Assembly: GCA_015501595.1 (NCBI GenBank)
Contig: JADNRX010000080.1
Coordinates: 1 to 64,000, forward strand
Source of the DNA: Hymenopellis radicata
Lineage: Eukaryota > Basidiomycota > Agaricomycetes > Agaricales > Physalacriaceae
Length of the DNA stretch: 64,000 nucleotides
Reading direction: 5' to 3'
Part shown: piece after piece, positions 10,714 through 21,117 of the stretch
How the letters are laid out: each line of letters begins with the position of its first letter
How positions within the stretch are numbered: the first letter of the stretch is position 1
The notes under the pieces: generated by a model
Told to the model about the DNA's origin: nothing
Databases searched by the model: none
Seen by the model: the letters and a program-made list of their open reading frames with translations, nothing else
Position numbers and translations under genes: made by a program

Positions 10714-13058
10714 TCATGTCGCCTGCCAATCTTTATCCAATCCGCCCACCCACGGAGACATGAGCAACGGGCTCAAAGGCGGTGACTGGGACTCGTTCGA
10801 CGGGCTTCTCCGGTCGTCGATGGCCACCCCCGACGCGTCCGAAAAGTGCGCCCGCGCAGGAGAATTCAATGGACTGTGGTGCCCAAATGCTGAGAGTGCC
10901 GGAGACATGGCACCCCCGCGTCGTCGCCCATGGCCGTCAGAGGATATACTTCCTGAATGAGCCAAGGAAGATCCACTCGTTGTGCTCTTCGTCCGAGGGG
11001 ACGACCCAGATCCGAAAGAAACGTCCCGCCGAGAAGCGGGCGCTGAACCGGCGGAACGACTCGAGTTGGGGCTGAAATGAGACCGCATCGAGTGCAGGGA
11101 TCCTACTTCGGAAAGCTGGTCTGGTGGGTCGACAAAGCGGGGCTATTAAAGATCTAATCAGTTTGACGTTCAGAAAAAGAGGAAGAAAACATACCAATCC
11201 AAACGTCGTCCTGGTACCAGGTTCACCCAGTGAGCCGAGCCCAACGACAGATGCCATAGCCTTCCAGATGTCGCCTGGAGCAGGAGGAGCCTCCTCAAGT
11301 ACATCTATGGTAATGCCATGTGCAGCGACTTGAGTACTGCCGTCGGATTGTCCAGCAAAAGATCCCGTAGACGGTGTTTTGCCCATCGTATCATTCCAAG
11401 CTGCTGGGTCGGAAGCCCATGCACTTGCTCAGGAATGCTGGGAGATTTTGTTGACGACGAAGATCCAAAAGGTGATATACCCCGCGGCGCAGGCGTATCC
11501 AGAATGTCAATGTCTCCACTCAACGCGTGGATTCCAGAAGGCGACGGTACTGGACCGGATAATGGATCGACGTCTCCCGGAGCAGACTCGCTGGAAAAGA
11601 GCAGTTCACCTTGGCTGGTAGATGCGAGCGCCCTTGGAGGAGGCGTAACTCCAGGGGTAATGGGAAGTGAGGATTGCGCATCATGGTACACACTCGCCTC
11701 GGAGCCTGTACTCTTCGCACTGACGCTGGATATCGGCCGATCGCCTTCAGCTGTCAGCCCAAGGCCCAAGTTTGCTCCTAAACGCGACTGTCGTCGTTCA
11801 GCCATTTCGGGAAGCGCATCGGTTAATAGCGCTGTGCCAGACTCCAAGTCACGATCGGTAGTAGAGTGGCGTCGGTTGAACCAGCTGAAACGTCCCAAGC
11901 CACCCATGCCTGTGAGACCAAGTAAGCCTCCACTTCCACGACCGTTGCGCCGGGGTGAACTGGGTCCCGGATCAGCAGGCTCTAGGGGCAAATTACGAGT
12001 TTCGGGAGAGGTACGGGGGCCATCGACTCTCACGCGACGCGCGGTTGCTAGCTCGGCGGGTTCATCGCCGTCGATCGGGTACGAGGAGCGGTGGGTTTTC
12101 ATGGAGACTTGACTTTGTTGTGGGCCGACGAGACGGGGAGGATGAGCCATGGCAGGACCAAAGTCGGTCATATGTCCGGCTGGCTCTCCGTGAGGCAGAA
12201 CAGAGTCCTCTTCTTCCTCTAGAGAATGAAGCTGCCATGGATGAAGCGGTCGATCGTACCTCTCTTCTTCAATGGGATGTTCGGACATGGAAAGTGTAGG
12301 CTTATCGAGAAGTGTACCATAGCCAGAGCCAGACGAGGAAGAGGGAAGGCTTCCCGTTTGGCCGCTCCGTCTGCGCGACGAACTGGGTTGGAGAAGTGTG
12401 TCTATCTCCTCGCCACTAGTGCGGGGAGAGTACCGGGCATCCTCAGCAGTGATGATCACAGGTTCACTGTCAATCGCAGAGAGCGAACGACTGCTGAGAG
12501 TGCTGCGCCGCCGTCTGCTGAGGCAACAAACGAGAGCGAAGAGGAAAATAGCTATGGCACCTAGAATGGAACCAACAATGATGCCAACGAGCTGGCCGCG
12601 CTCGAGTCCCCCTGATGTGACCGAAGTAGCCGTGGAGGTGGGAGAACCATGGGATGTAGATGCAGAAAATGTAGATAAGGATGATAATGATGATGATGGA
12701 GTTGATGTGGAGGAGGGTATCGCAGAGGTAGAAGAAGGTGTCGCAGGTGTGGTCGTAGGTATAGATGTCACGGGTGTCGTAGATGTCGTTGGTATGGTGG
12801 CGCTAGTCTCTGTCGCTGTTGTACTGGGCGCTGGGGAGGTCAGACCACCGTATGTCCAGTCTGGTCCCAGTGGAATCTACGACACATTCTATAAGTGTAC
12901 ATGAGGTTTAGTAGAGGATAACCTACACTTGGCCCATAATACGTCAACGGTAAAAACACCAAGGTGGTTGACGTGGTCAGGGGATTGCCACCAGAGTCAG
13001 TGATCGTGGTCGTCAGCAACGTCAACCAACTCGGTAGCTCCTGTGTGGGGGCCGACAT
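10714..13058 (-). CDS. Ser/Thr-rich single-pass plasma-membrane protein of unknown function
   Basis: About 729 aa. Layout: short extracellular N-terminus, a Ser/Thr/Pro-rich stalk (TTTPATPSSTSAIPSS and similar, about residues 60-130) suited to O-mannosylation, one membrane helix (LVGIIVGSILGAIAIFLFALVCC) followed by the stop-transfer SRRRRS, then ~560 disordered cytoplasmic residues rich in Ser, Pro and Gly. The topology resembles fungal Mid2/Wsc/Axl2-type surface sensors, but no extracellular domain of those families is visible, so this is analogy only. Exons: 12927-13058, 11481-12876, 11195-11427, 10714-11142. Introns 1 and 3 are canonical; intron 2 (11428-11480, GTATAT...TGAG) is inferred from frame. 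Divergent from RAD6. Confidence 0.7.
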
Positions 13059-13410
13059 GACAGTAAAGCAGCAGCCAGAGAGATTTTTCCAGGTTTTTTG
13101 TGGAATATATATAGGTTATTGGTCGGTCGTTAGAGAACGTGGGTGTCTGCAAGGTTGTCAGCATGCGGACGAGCACCAGAGATGCAGTGTACTTGCCGAT
13201 TAGTGTCGTCGAGGATACAGAGCAGGAGAAAGGTTGAATACGCGGGGAGGAGGCGCAGGGAGGGGAGGGAGGCGGTGAGAGGCAAGAAAGCGGCGGAGGC
13301 AGGTTCAACATCGCGAGGGTGTCATGTGATCGGTCAGGCTTGATCCGGCATTATTTCGTAATTGCCGGGCGCCACGCTGAAGCAGCACCTTCTCCAACGA
13401 CCACCACAAC
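13059..13410. promoter_or_regulatory. Shared divergent promoter region (membrane protein / RAD6)
   Basis: A 352-bp region between two outward-facing start codons, so it must contain both promoters. A TATATATA-like tract lies near 13105-13115 on the side of the minus-strand gene. No other gene is visible. The promoter assignment is inferred from geometry. Confidence 0.5.
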
Positions 13411-14003
13411 ATGGTATGTATGTTTTCTTGCGATTTCAACTATAGTTTATTCATTGCCGTTACAGTCTACCAATTGCCGCCGCCGTCTTATCCGCGACTT
13501 TAAACGTCTCTCGACAGACCCTCCAAGCGGTATCTCTGGCAGCCCATGTCCTGACAACATCATGCTCTGGAATGCTGTAATCTTCGGCCCAGGTGCGTCT
13601 TCTAATTCGTCTGTCGCCCCTCAACCACTCAAACTCCGCAGCCGAGACGCCCTTCGAGGATGGCACCTTCAAGCTCATTCTTACGTTTGACGAATCCTAC
13701 CCGAATAAACCCCCAACTGTCAAATTTCTTTCACGAATGTTCCACCCAAACGTCTACGCCAACGGCGAGCTCTGCCTAGATATCCTACAAAATCGCTGGT
13801 CTCCGACGTACGACGTCGCCGCAATCCTTACGAGCATACAGAGTCTTCTTCATGACCCCAATCCAAACTCTCCCGCTAATGCAGAGGCCGCACAGTTATA
13901 TCGGGAGAACATGAAAGAGTACGTTCGACGTGTCAAGGCGACCGTCGAGGAGAGTTGGCTGGATCCTGATGAAAAGATGGAAGGCCAGGAAGCTACATCG
14001 TGA
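13411..14003 (+). CDS. rad6: E2 ubiquitin-conjugating enzyme RAD6/UBC2
   Basis: Predicted 163-aa E2 that mono-ubiquitylates histone H2B (with Bre1) and PCNA (with Rad18), and works in N-degron turnover (with Ubr1). The protein begins [16 protein letters not shown] and contains the catalytic segment [18 protein letters not shown] with the active Cys, plus the HPN triad (FHPNVY). Exon 1 is only the ATG (13411-13413), the intron starting directly after it; exon 2 is 13466-13592 and exon 3 is 13642-14003. Joins are in frame and give an almost consensus fungal Rad6. The tail [16 protein letters not shown] is short and mildly acidic, unlike the long acidic tail of budding yeast. Confidence 0.95.
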
Positions 14004-14175
14004 CGATTTTGGTATCTCTCTGGACGGCACATATCATCTACCATAGCATACCATCTGTGACATATAATTCTGTATAATCAACGTGCAACTCGTTTACCTG
14101 TAACGGAGTGCGCTGAAGACGCCGTTTCTGTCGAAGCTTCCCAACCCACCACGTTGCCTCGGAGGCCCAATCTCG

Positions 14176-15493
14176 CTATATGCAGAACGGCGTCGTCGCC
14201 AATATGCCAAAATACTACGAGCATATAATCATAAGCGTGCAATGCAGCTCTCAAGAATCAGCTCACCCTCATATGAGCGTAGTTTACGCCTTCGCTCGGA
14301 ACTGAAGCTGAACACCGCGGATCTTCGCCATCTGCGGAACATCTGACAGTCGTGTCTTCGGTAGCGGGGTCTTCCTTTTGCCAGTATTCAATACCTAGTA
14401 TGCCCAGTATTAGTTGATGCCTGGATATTGAAAACTTGCCTACCATGATGATGATACCCAATAGATCTGGGAATCATTGTACAGACACTGGTATATATGT
14501 GTCAACTTCTCCGTGGCATATTAGCTGAAAGACGCTACCCATCAGATCCATGTACAACTGGCGGAACGTGGTCAATACTAATAGTAAGAGACTAGACCGA
14601 CGTCCTTACCCCGAAACGAATTCGATCCAAACTCGTCGTTGAAGAACTCTGCAAAGGCCTTGTTCTAGAACTTCATCAGGAAACATCTCCGAACGGCGGC
14701 GAGCAGCGTACCCCAGTTCGCGGTGCACCATATGTATAACATCGCGTTTTGTTATCTGGAAAGTTCATCCTCAGAGAGATGGCAGCCAGAGTCGCGATTG
14801 AGCCGCCCAGAGAATGTCCGACTGCGATCAGCTCGTAATCAGGATAGAATATCAGTTGTTCATTGAGGACTGTTATGATTTGGAGCGCCACAGTGTTCCA
14901 ACTACATGTTCCCAAATGAGCTTTGACAATCAACGATCTAAGGAAACTCTTACGCGACTAGAAATCCACTGTGAACGAGTACACCCTCTACATATTGAGG
15001 TTAGTCAATACCGATTGAAGAAAACACCACTTACTCGGCGCTTCCACTCCTGCCGTCAAAAGCGGAACTTGGACGAGCGCAGAATCCAGCAAGATATCCG
15101 CCACAGACGCGCTGCCACAATGTCATCAAGACTTTCACCACGAAAAGAAAAGACCTAGTACGGACCTTCCTCTCAACGCAACAACCAGCTCCTTCCGAGC
15201 CACATCCCGCGCGACGTACCCCCGCACGTCTGAAACGCCGTTCGAAAACTGCTCACAGCGCTCGTTAACGATGCAGCCTACTGTGCAGAACGATGTCGAC
15301 TACCTCTGCGACGAGGGTCTTGCCGTTTGGACGCGGGCAGAGTGGCGTGTAGGCGGAGGACGCGTATTTGAAGTAATGGATGAGATCTTGGAGAAGCTCT
15401 GGGAAAGGAGGGTGAGTGAAATTCTTGATGCGGTTTGGTGGCGAGAGACGTACCGGATGAGATGGGATTGGGTCCGGGTTCTTTGGGAGACAT
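14176..15493 (-). CDS. Class 3 (alpha/beta-hydrolase) triacylglycerol lipase
   Basis: Lipase_3 family, about 267 aa. Nucleophile elbow GHSLGGSIATLAA, oxyanion-side VVALRGS and VLVHSGFL, TYGAPRTG, the acid region FRVVHGSDG and the late catalytic-His motif PRSIGYHHHGIEYW are all present and in order. Eleven exons: 15454-15493, 15304-15398, 15166-15248, 15035-15111, 14954-14987, 14712-14901, 14610-14664, 14539-14557, 14444-14487, 14267-14394, 14176-14214; phases agree throughout, and exon 8 has only 19 nt. The chosen start (ATG 15493, MSPKEPGPN) gives no signal peptide; most secreted relatives have one, so an upstream exon may be missing. Tail-to-tail with RAD6. Confidence 0.85.
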
Positions 15494-16931
15494 TGTATGA
15501 GGAGGTAGGAGGTTGTGGAGAAAGAGCAAGTCAGGCCAGGTCACGCGTCCATAGAAATTAGTCAAGTTTGATCTTGAGGCGTACTCATTCTATACGATCA
15601 CGTTGTATTTTTGTCCGAGGCCACTGCTTCCGTCTGTTGCTCTTCAGATGTTGCGGCGATGCGCGTCTTGATTATCTATACGTTAGATAGATATTGATGT
15701 TACACAAAGACTCTGGGTACCATTTAGCGGATCGACGGATCTTTGTATGAGGTTTCGCGGCGTGATTGAGTGTTGGGAGCAAGGTGAACGTCTTGTTGAA
15801 CAATTCGGGGAAGCCACATATCGATCGTTGATGATCGACAAGTTCCGCGTTGCCCTTTCGACTGCCTCAAGAGAGCTCAAGAGGACCAACATAATGCCAT
15901 GTCATAAAAGCTCCTTACAAAGGGAAACAGACACACAGGTACACAAGTTAACGTTACCTCTCCCCCTCGCGCGCCGCTAGCCTAATAAAGTGTACGTGTC
16001 CTGAAATGCGCGACTGTACCTGCGCTTGGGGAGCATCGCCTGACTTGATAAATCCTTGTATCATCACAAACCAAACGCTCCATGTACAGTATATCATTGC
16101 GCCTACCGCGCTTGGTGGGCAGATCAGAGATACTTAGCCTTTAGGCGCCTGTAATTATACTGTATTGCAGGCACGAGTCGGTGTACCTTCGGGGATCAAC
16201 ATCCCAACATCTGCACCTTGGAGTTCAGAATACAGAGGGGTTTTGACCCAATGAACTGGTTCCAATTGCCTAGTTAGTGGACATCAACAAAAGATCCTTT
16301 CCTTAACAACGTCCTCTAGGCTTTAGTGGCCCGGACACAGGCCGTGACCCAGCAGCCGTTCGTTTCTCTCATCAAGGTCCAAATCAAGGTCAGAAAACAC
16401 CGTAAATCGCCTTGTGGCGTACGACAAACCTTCACGGCAGTATCGACAAATGCCAAGAACATCATCATTTCCTAGTGTCCGGTCTGTTTCGGATGAGGGC
16501 AATTGTTAATGTAGTAGCTTTAGAACAGCGGAGCTGGCGATGGTTGCAGTACATTGACGATGCGCTGCATTGACACTGTTCCGTGTAAAGCAATGGAGGT
16601 GGGCCGGCCAGGAGACGGACTTGGCTGGCTTGGACGGGAGCAAAATGCCCGTGACGTCACGTAACATTTCATATTGTTCGGCCCTTGAACCGTTTTCCCA
16701 ACTGCTCGGGAACTGGGAGTGATAAAATGTCGTGTGCAACTGATACTCGTGGTCTTAACAACTCCCAACATCACGGACGTCCCCACTTGTCGGTCTCACA
16801 AAACATATCAACTGCGGCGCGACTATCGTGCACAAAGTGCCTGCGGATTCGTTTTGAAAATCAGTTTGATGGTATATCCACCCGATAACCTGGCACTCTG
16901 ATTGTCGACCACCATCTTCCCCTTTCCCGAC
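15494..16931. other. Intergenic region, no supported gene
   Basis: 1.4 kb between divergent starts. ORFs of 60-90 codons overlap in all frames with no motif. Promoters of the lipase and the Stealth protein must lie here. Confidence 0.5.
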
Positions 16932-19634
16932 ATGCGCTGGACGTCGTCCTATCTCCCTCTAAACCAAAGCGACCCGGGCTTTGAACATATAGAGCTATCC
17001 CCACCGCCTACACTCAAGAGGCAGCTGCGAAAACACTCGTTCCGAACGTTCGCTAGTCTCTCTGTGCTGCTTACAGTGTCCTTGACGCTGTACTACCTTG
17101 ATGTCCTTTCATTCTTTACTCCAGTGCCCATTCCACCAACCGTTCCACCAACCACCAGAACGTTACCGCCCCAGTAGATGAGCTCTCTGTCCCCGAGTCC
17201 GAAGCGCTCGAACTCGACCCTCCAGATACCCCAGACGGCTGGTACTATTATTCACATCCCTCCACGTTCAAATCTCCGCTTCTGTCATCCACCACACCGC
17301 GCACCTATTCTCCTACGCGCGGCCAGCGCGTCATTAGCAGTGAATGCGCCGACCTCTGGATCTCTCGCGGCATGGTCTGCACTGACATGCCGGACCAGAT
17401 CGCAAAGAAAGTGGCCGACGGAGATGACGGTCGCATAGACGTCCTTTGGACCTGGATAAATGGCTCAGACCCATTCTTGACCGGCTTGCGTACGACGGCG
17501 GCAGCGACACCTGCTCCGTGGGACACGTCCGACGAGGACTCGGACCATGACAATGAAGAGGGTAGGGAGTCGGACGATGATGATGATGATGGTGAGGTAG
17601 AGGATGAGGAGGAGGAGGAGGAACCGGTAGCAGGCCTCGCAGAACACCATTTCCGCGACCACGACGAACTCCGGTATTCCATGCGCAGCGTATATCAAAA
17701 CGTCCCCAAAACCCTTATCCGGAAGCTGCACCTCTTCACATCCAGCCTTCCCTTTGTCTCCGCCAATGCCTCCGACGACGTGTCTGCCATCCGCTCCCGC
17801 GGACGTATGGGCCATATACCGACTTGGCTAAATCTCAGTCGCAACGACATTGAAACCCCATCAATCAGTATCTTGCATCATTGGGAGTCGTTCAAAGTCA
17901 CCGAGAACGCGCTATATAGGTTAGGCTTCCCAGCGACCGATGCTGGCGCTGAAATGTGGCGGGACGCGATATTACCCACTTTCAATAGGTGATGCGTCTC
18001 CTTCTACGATTGTCCAGCGAGTCTCTTACCGCTGCTACAGTCTTACCATTGAAAGTCAATTCCCTCATATCGAGGAGTTCAAGGACACCGTCTTGTACTT
18101 GAATGACGACTACTTCATCACCCGGCCACTCAACTCTGGCGATTTCGCGACACCTCTGTACGGACCCGTTTTCAGAATACAGCGCAATTGGAAAATCGGC
18201 CATATAGATATTCAGGGATGGTATGACTACAAGGCAGACATGGAGGGGGAGCAGGTTCGGAATATCTCACTCCTCTTTACACCGGTCTAATTCTTCCTAC
18301 AGCCTACGTTGGAATTGTCCAACTGGTATCTCAATGACCGATTTGGCGGCCGATATCGAAGCTACATCAAGCATGTGGCCCGCTCCATGGATGTCAACAT
18401 CTTGCGGGAAGTGAGTACCATCTGGCCGGATGTCCTCGCGACGTCTGGGAGCATGCGTTTCAGAGCTCGCGGCCCGCAAATCCACATCGCATTCCTCCAG
18501 ATGTATTATCACATAGAGAAGCATCGTGAAGCGCTGTGAGTTAATCCCAAAATTTTCCACCGCAGCACACGCATACTCATCATCCCTGGACAGGATTTAC
18601 TCTTTCCTCATGTTGCGAATAGATAAAGACTTGGACGGCACTATTTCTCCTGCTGAAGCGCAGACGCTCCTGGACGAACTCTCAGGTCAATCCGACTATC
18701 ATGGAAAGCGAATAGTAGTCCGGAAACCCTACCGCAAAGCCACTGAGATATCGAACCTCCTCGCGGCCGGCCTGGACGCACCTGCGGAAACGACGTACCT
18801 CTTCACTAGTGCCGACGGGTATCCCTTCGTTCCCAAGTCGGACGCCGACCACGAATGGGCACATTACGCCCACGGCACCTCTCGCGACATGTGCACAATC
18901 AGCATGGACTCTTGCTTCCTGCCTGGCTTCAGGGAACGCCCCATAGACACCCAGGACATGTTCCAGAAGTGGATGTTCGCAGACCCGCGGTGCGGGGACT
19001 GCGCCATCATCGCGCTGCTGGGGCGCAGCGGCAAGTCTGGCCTGAGTGCATTTTTACCGCCGAGTAATGACGAGCAGGAGGATGATGAGGAGGTCGACGC
19101 GTTGATGGAGGATGAGGAGGAGGTGGACGCGTTGATGGAGGACTACGACATCGTAGGTGGATCGGCCGCCAACTGGTGGGATGCGGATTTTAGGCCTAGT
19201 GACGCTATTAAACGCAACCCGCGTGCGTTCGCTGTGCGAAATATCCAGCGATACTCCTTCGTCATTGGTTAGTTCTCTCCCATCTCAACTTGTCGCTCGG
19301 TTTTTTGAACATGTTGACAGGCGACACTCCGATGGAGTGGTTACAAGTCAAAGACACATCCATTGCTGGCAAACTGGAAGAACTCAAGGACCCGAATGGA
19401 CGCTGTGCGCTGCTCGCTATCAACGACGACGTCAAGGACGGCGTCGAGATGGAACCTACGGATCGGTTACTAAAAGACTGGTACAATGTGCGATGGCGAG
19501 ATGTAGTAGGCTGGTGGGAGAAACCTCGGGGTGAACGGACTAGTAAAGATTGGTGGGAGAAACGGCCTCTCAAGGACGGGCAGCCCGAGCAGCGCCGCCA
19601 TCGTCGCTTCGGTCGCAACCATTGGAGAATATGA
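16932..19634 (+). CDS. Stealth-family phosphotransferase with EF-hand (type II membrane protein)
   Basis: About 818 aa. Cytoplasmic tail, one signal-anchor helix (FASLSVLLTVSLTLYYLDVL, about residues 40-60), then Stealth regions: CR1 IDVLWTWINGSDP; CR2 DELRYSMRSVYQ and later YLNDDYFI; CR3-like around RSYIKHVAR; CR4 GDTPMEW with CALLAINDDV. An EF-hand (DKDLDGTISPAEA) sits between CR3 and CR4. Relatives transfer sugar phosphate, such as animal GlcNAc-1-phosphotransferase and bacterial capsule enzymes; substrate here unknown. Exons: 16932-17123, 17159-17988, 18041-18254, 18303-18535, 18594-19267, 19321-19634. The first join needs either an unusually short 35-bp intron or one extra C near 17170. 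An acidic insert (17560-17625) and a tandem DALMED duplication (19090-19140) are low-complexity additions. Confidence 0.85.
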
Positions 19635-19744
19635 ATCCCGCTTAGTACATATGTATGACATCGCTACGTCGCTCATTTTTTGCATCTACACTGTATCCAT
19701 ACGCCATCTAAATATTTATCATTGAATATACCTTGAGAAAGGTC

Positions 19745-19995
19745 CTGGTTGCAAGCTCAGCGTCACGTCCGAATGATCATTGAAGTTGGGATCCCTCGGG
19801 TCCAGCGTTTGCCCGTTGAGTAGTTCAGGCGCCATTCCAGCCTGGGAAGGAGTTATGTGAGCGAATTATTGATCTAACGTCTGCGAGTACTTACATGTTC
19901 CGCATTGATTCATGGCTCATAAGGACAGGATTAAATCCTTCAGAGGGAGGCGCAGAGTATCGACTGCATGCTCTGCATGCTTGCGCAGCTAAACG
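19745..19995 (-). pseudogene. Decayed fragment paralogous to the 3' end of the 61.5-63.2 kb gene
   Basis: Bases 19745-19995 align by eye with 61625-61865, same orientation, over exon and intron: shared blocks include the coding words for SEGFNP, LMS-ESMRNM and DPRDPNF and the intron text around TGAATTATTGATCTAAC. Only the last exons are present; nothing upstream of 20000 resembles the rest of that gene. I therefore call it a truncated paralogue. It is useful because it preserves the frame (YSAPPSEGFNP) that is broken in the 61.5-kb copy. Confidence 0.7.
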
Positions 19996-19999
19996 AACG

Positions 20000-20469
20000 C
20001 GGTTGATCTAGTCTCCCTAGACAGACTCGATCAGCTCGTACCTCATGATCGCGTCCTGCTGCTCTGATGGGCCTTGTGCGCCTCATGCCACAGCAGACCA
20101 CAGCACTCGGTCCGCCTGTTTAGCCTGCGCGATCTCTGGGTGTGCCGGATGCGCTAAGCATCCACATCCTCCGCCCCGTTTCTGTCCACTGGAACGAGGG
20201 CGAGCTGCAGGTCTGGCTTGACCTGCTTCTTGCGTTCGATGAAGACTAGCCGGCCCTCGTCGAAAGTACGGGTGTATAAGCTTGACTTGCTCAGTAGATG
20301 CGAGCAGAGGAATCTTGTGGAAAGCGTACATGTTGGGCTGTCTCACAAAGAATGCGAATTTGTTCCATTTAAACCAGTGGGGAAGGTGAGTTTCCGCGAG
20401 GTCCTCAGCAGACTGAACTGAAGCCTTGTCAGAAATGTGAAAAACGGGAAAACAACTTAGCTTTGACAA
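20000..20469 (-). pseudogene. Relic of a heat-shock transcription factor (HSF-type DNA-binding domain)
   Basis: The minus strand encodes ASVQSAEDLAETHLPHWFK and WNKFAFFVRQPNMYAFHKI, matching the second half of the HSF winged-helix domain (consensus LPxxFKHxNFxSFVRQLNMYGFHKI), then HPYFRRG, the wing/end segment. The first helices are missing and the frame then closes; downstream text in other frames (ADRVLW, EQQDAIM) looks like the start of the HSF coiled coil. Conserved FKH and QLN positions are altered (FKW, QPN). No start or complete gene can be drawn, so this is a decaying copy, not a working regulator. Confidence 0.6.
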
Positions 20470-21117
20470 CGTTGACCATCAACACAAGGAACAGTAGGCT
20501 GAATACGTTGTGGCACCGCCGCCAGCCACTCCAACCAAGCCATACCAGCACCGGAATATCTGGCTCCAGCGTCGTCTATGGCTGAATTGCAAAGAGGCGG
20601 TATCCAAACTCACAGGTAATCGTCTTGCATTACTTATCACTGCTGGTTAGTCGGAGAGTCGGATGCAGGTCGGACGACGTCTGATCACCCATGCTGCCCT
20701 GATGGTGGCTGCGCTCCCGCTCCTTGTTTTCTTACCATCACGACGACCATCTTCATAGGCGGAGCCATTGACACAGGTCAGCATTGCTCTCCGACAGAAC
20801 TTCATTCTGCCAGACAGCCTCAGCATGACAGCCTGAGGCGTACAGTCCGCCACATTCGATCGACACAGCCGCCGCGTGGTTCGCGTAAGTAGGGCGATAG
20901 CCCTTATACAGAAAAATCAGTCAGGTGAAAGTGATTGTGAGCTAGGTCTCCTACCGCGATGCCACGATGTGAGAGCATCGACGCGCTGCATCCAAATTCT
21001 AAAGTCAATCAAAAGTCATGACAGAACAACCCTTTCGTTGAGCCGATAAGTCCAATCTTCAAGAGACATGCTCTTGATGAGTAGCACAACGGAAGTGGCA
21101 GACCATCATATATATAA
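20470..21117. other. Intergenic region, no supported gene
   Basis: Between the HSF relic and the trehalase 3' end. A few short ORFs without motifs; may contain further unrecognisable HSF debris. Confidence 0.45.

Noticed and set aside
11318..12112. 264-codon plus-strand ORF
   Set aside because: Entirely antisense to the Ser/Pro-rich tail of the membrane protein; such biased sequence often leaves the opposite frame open.
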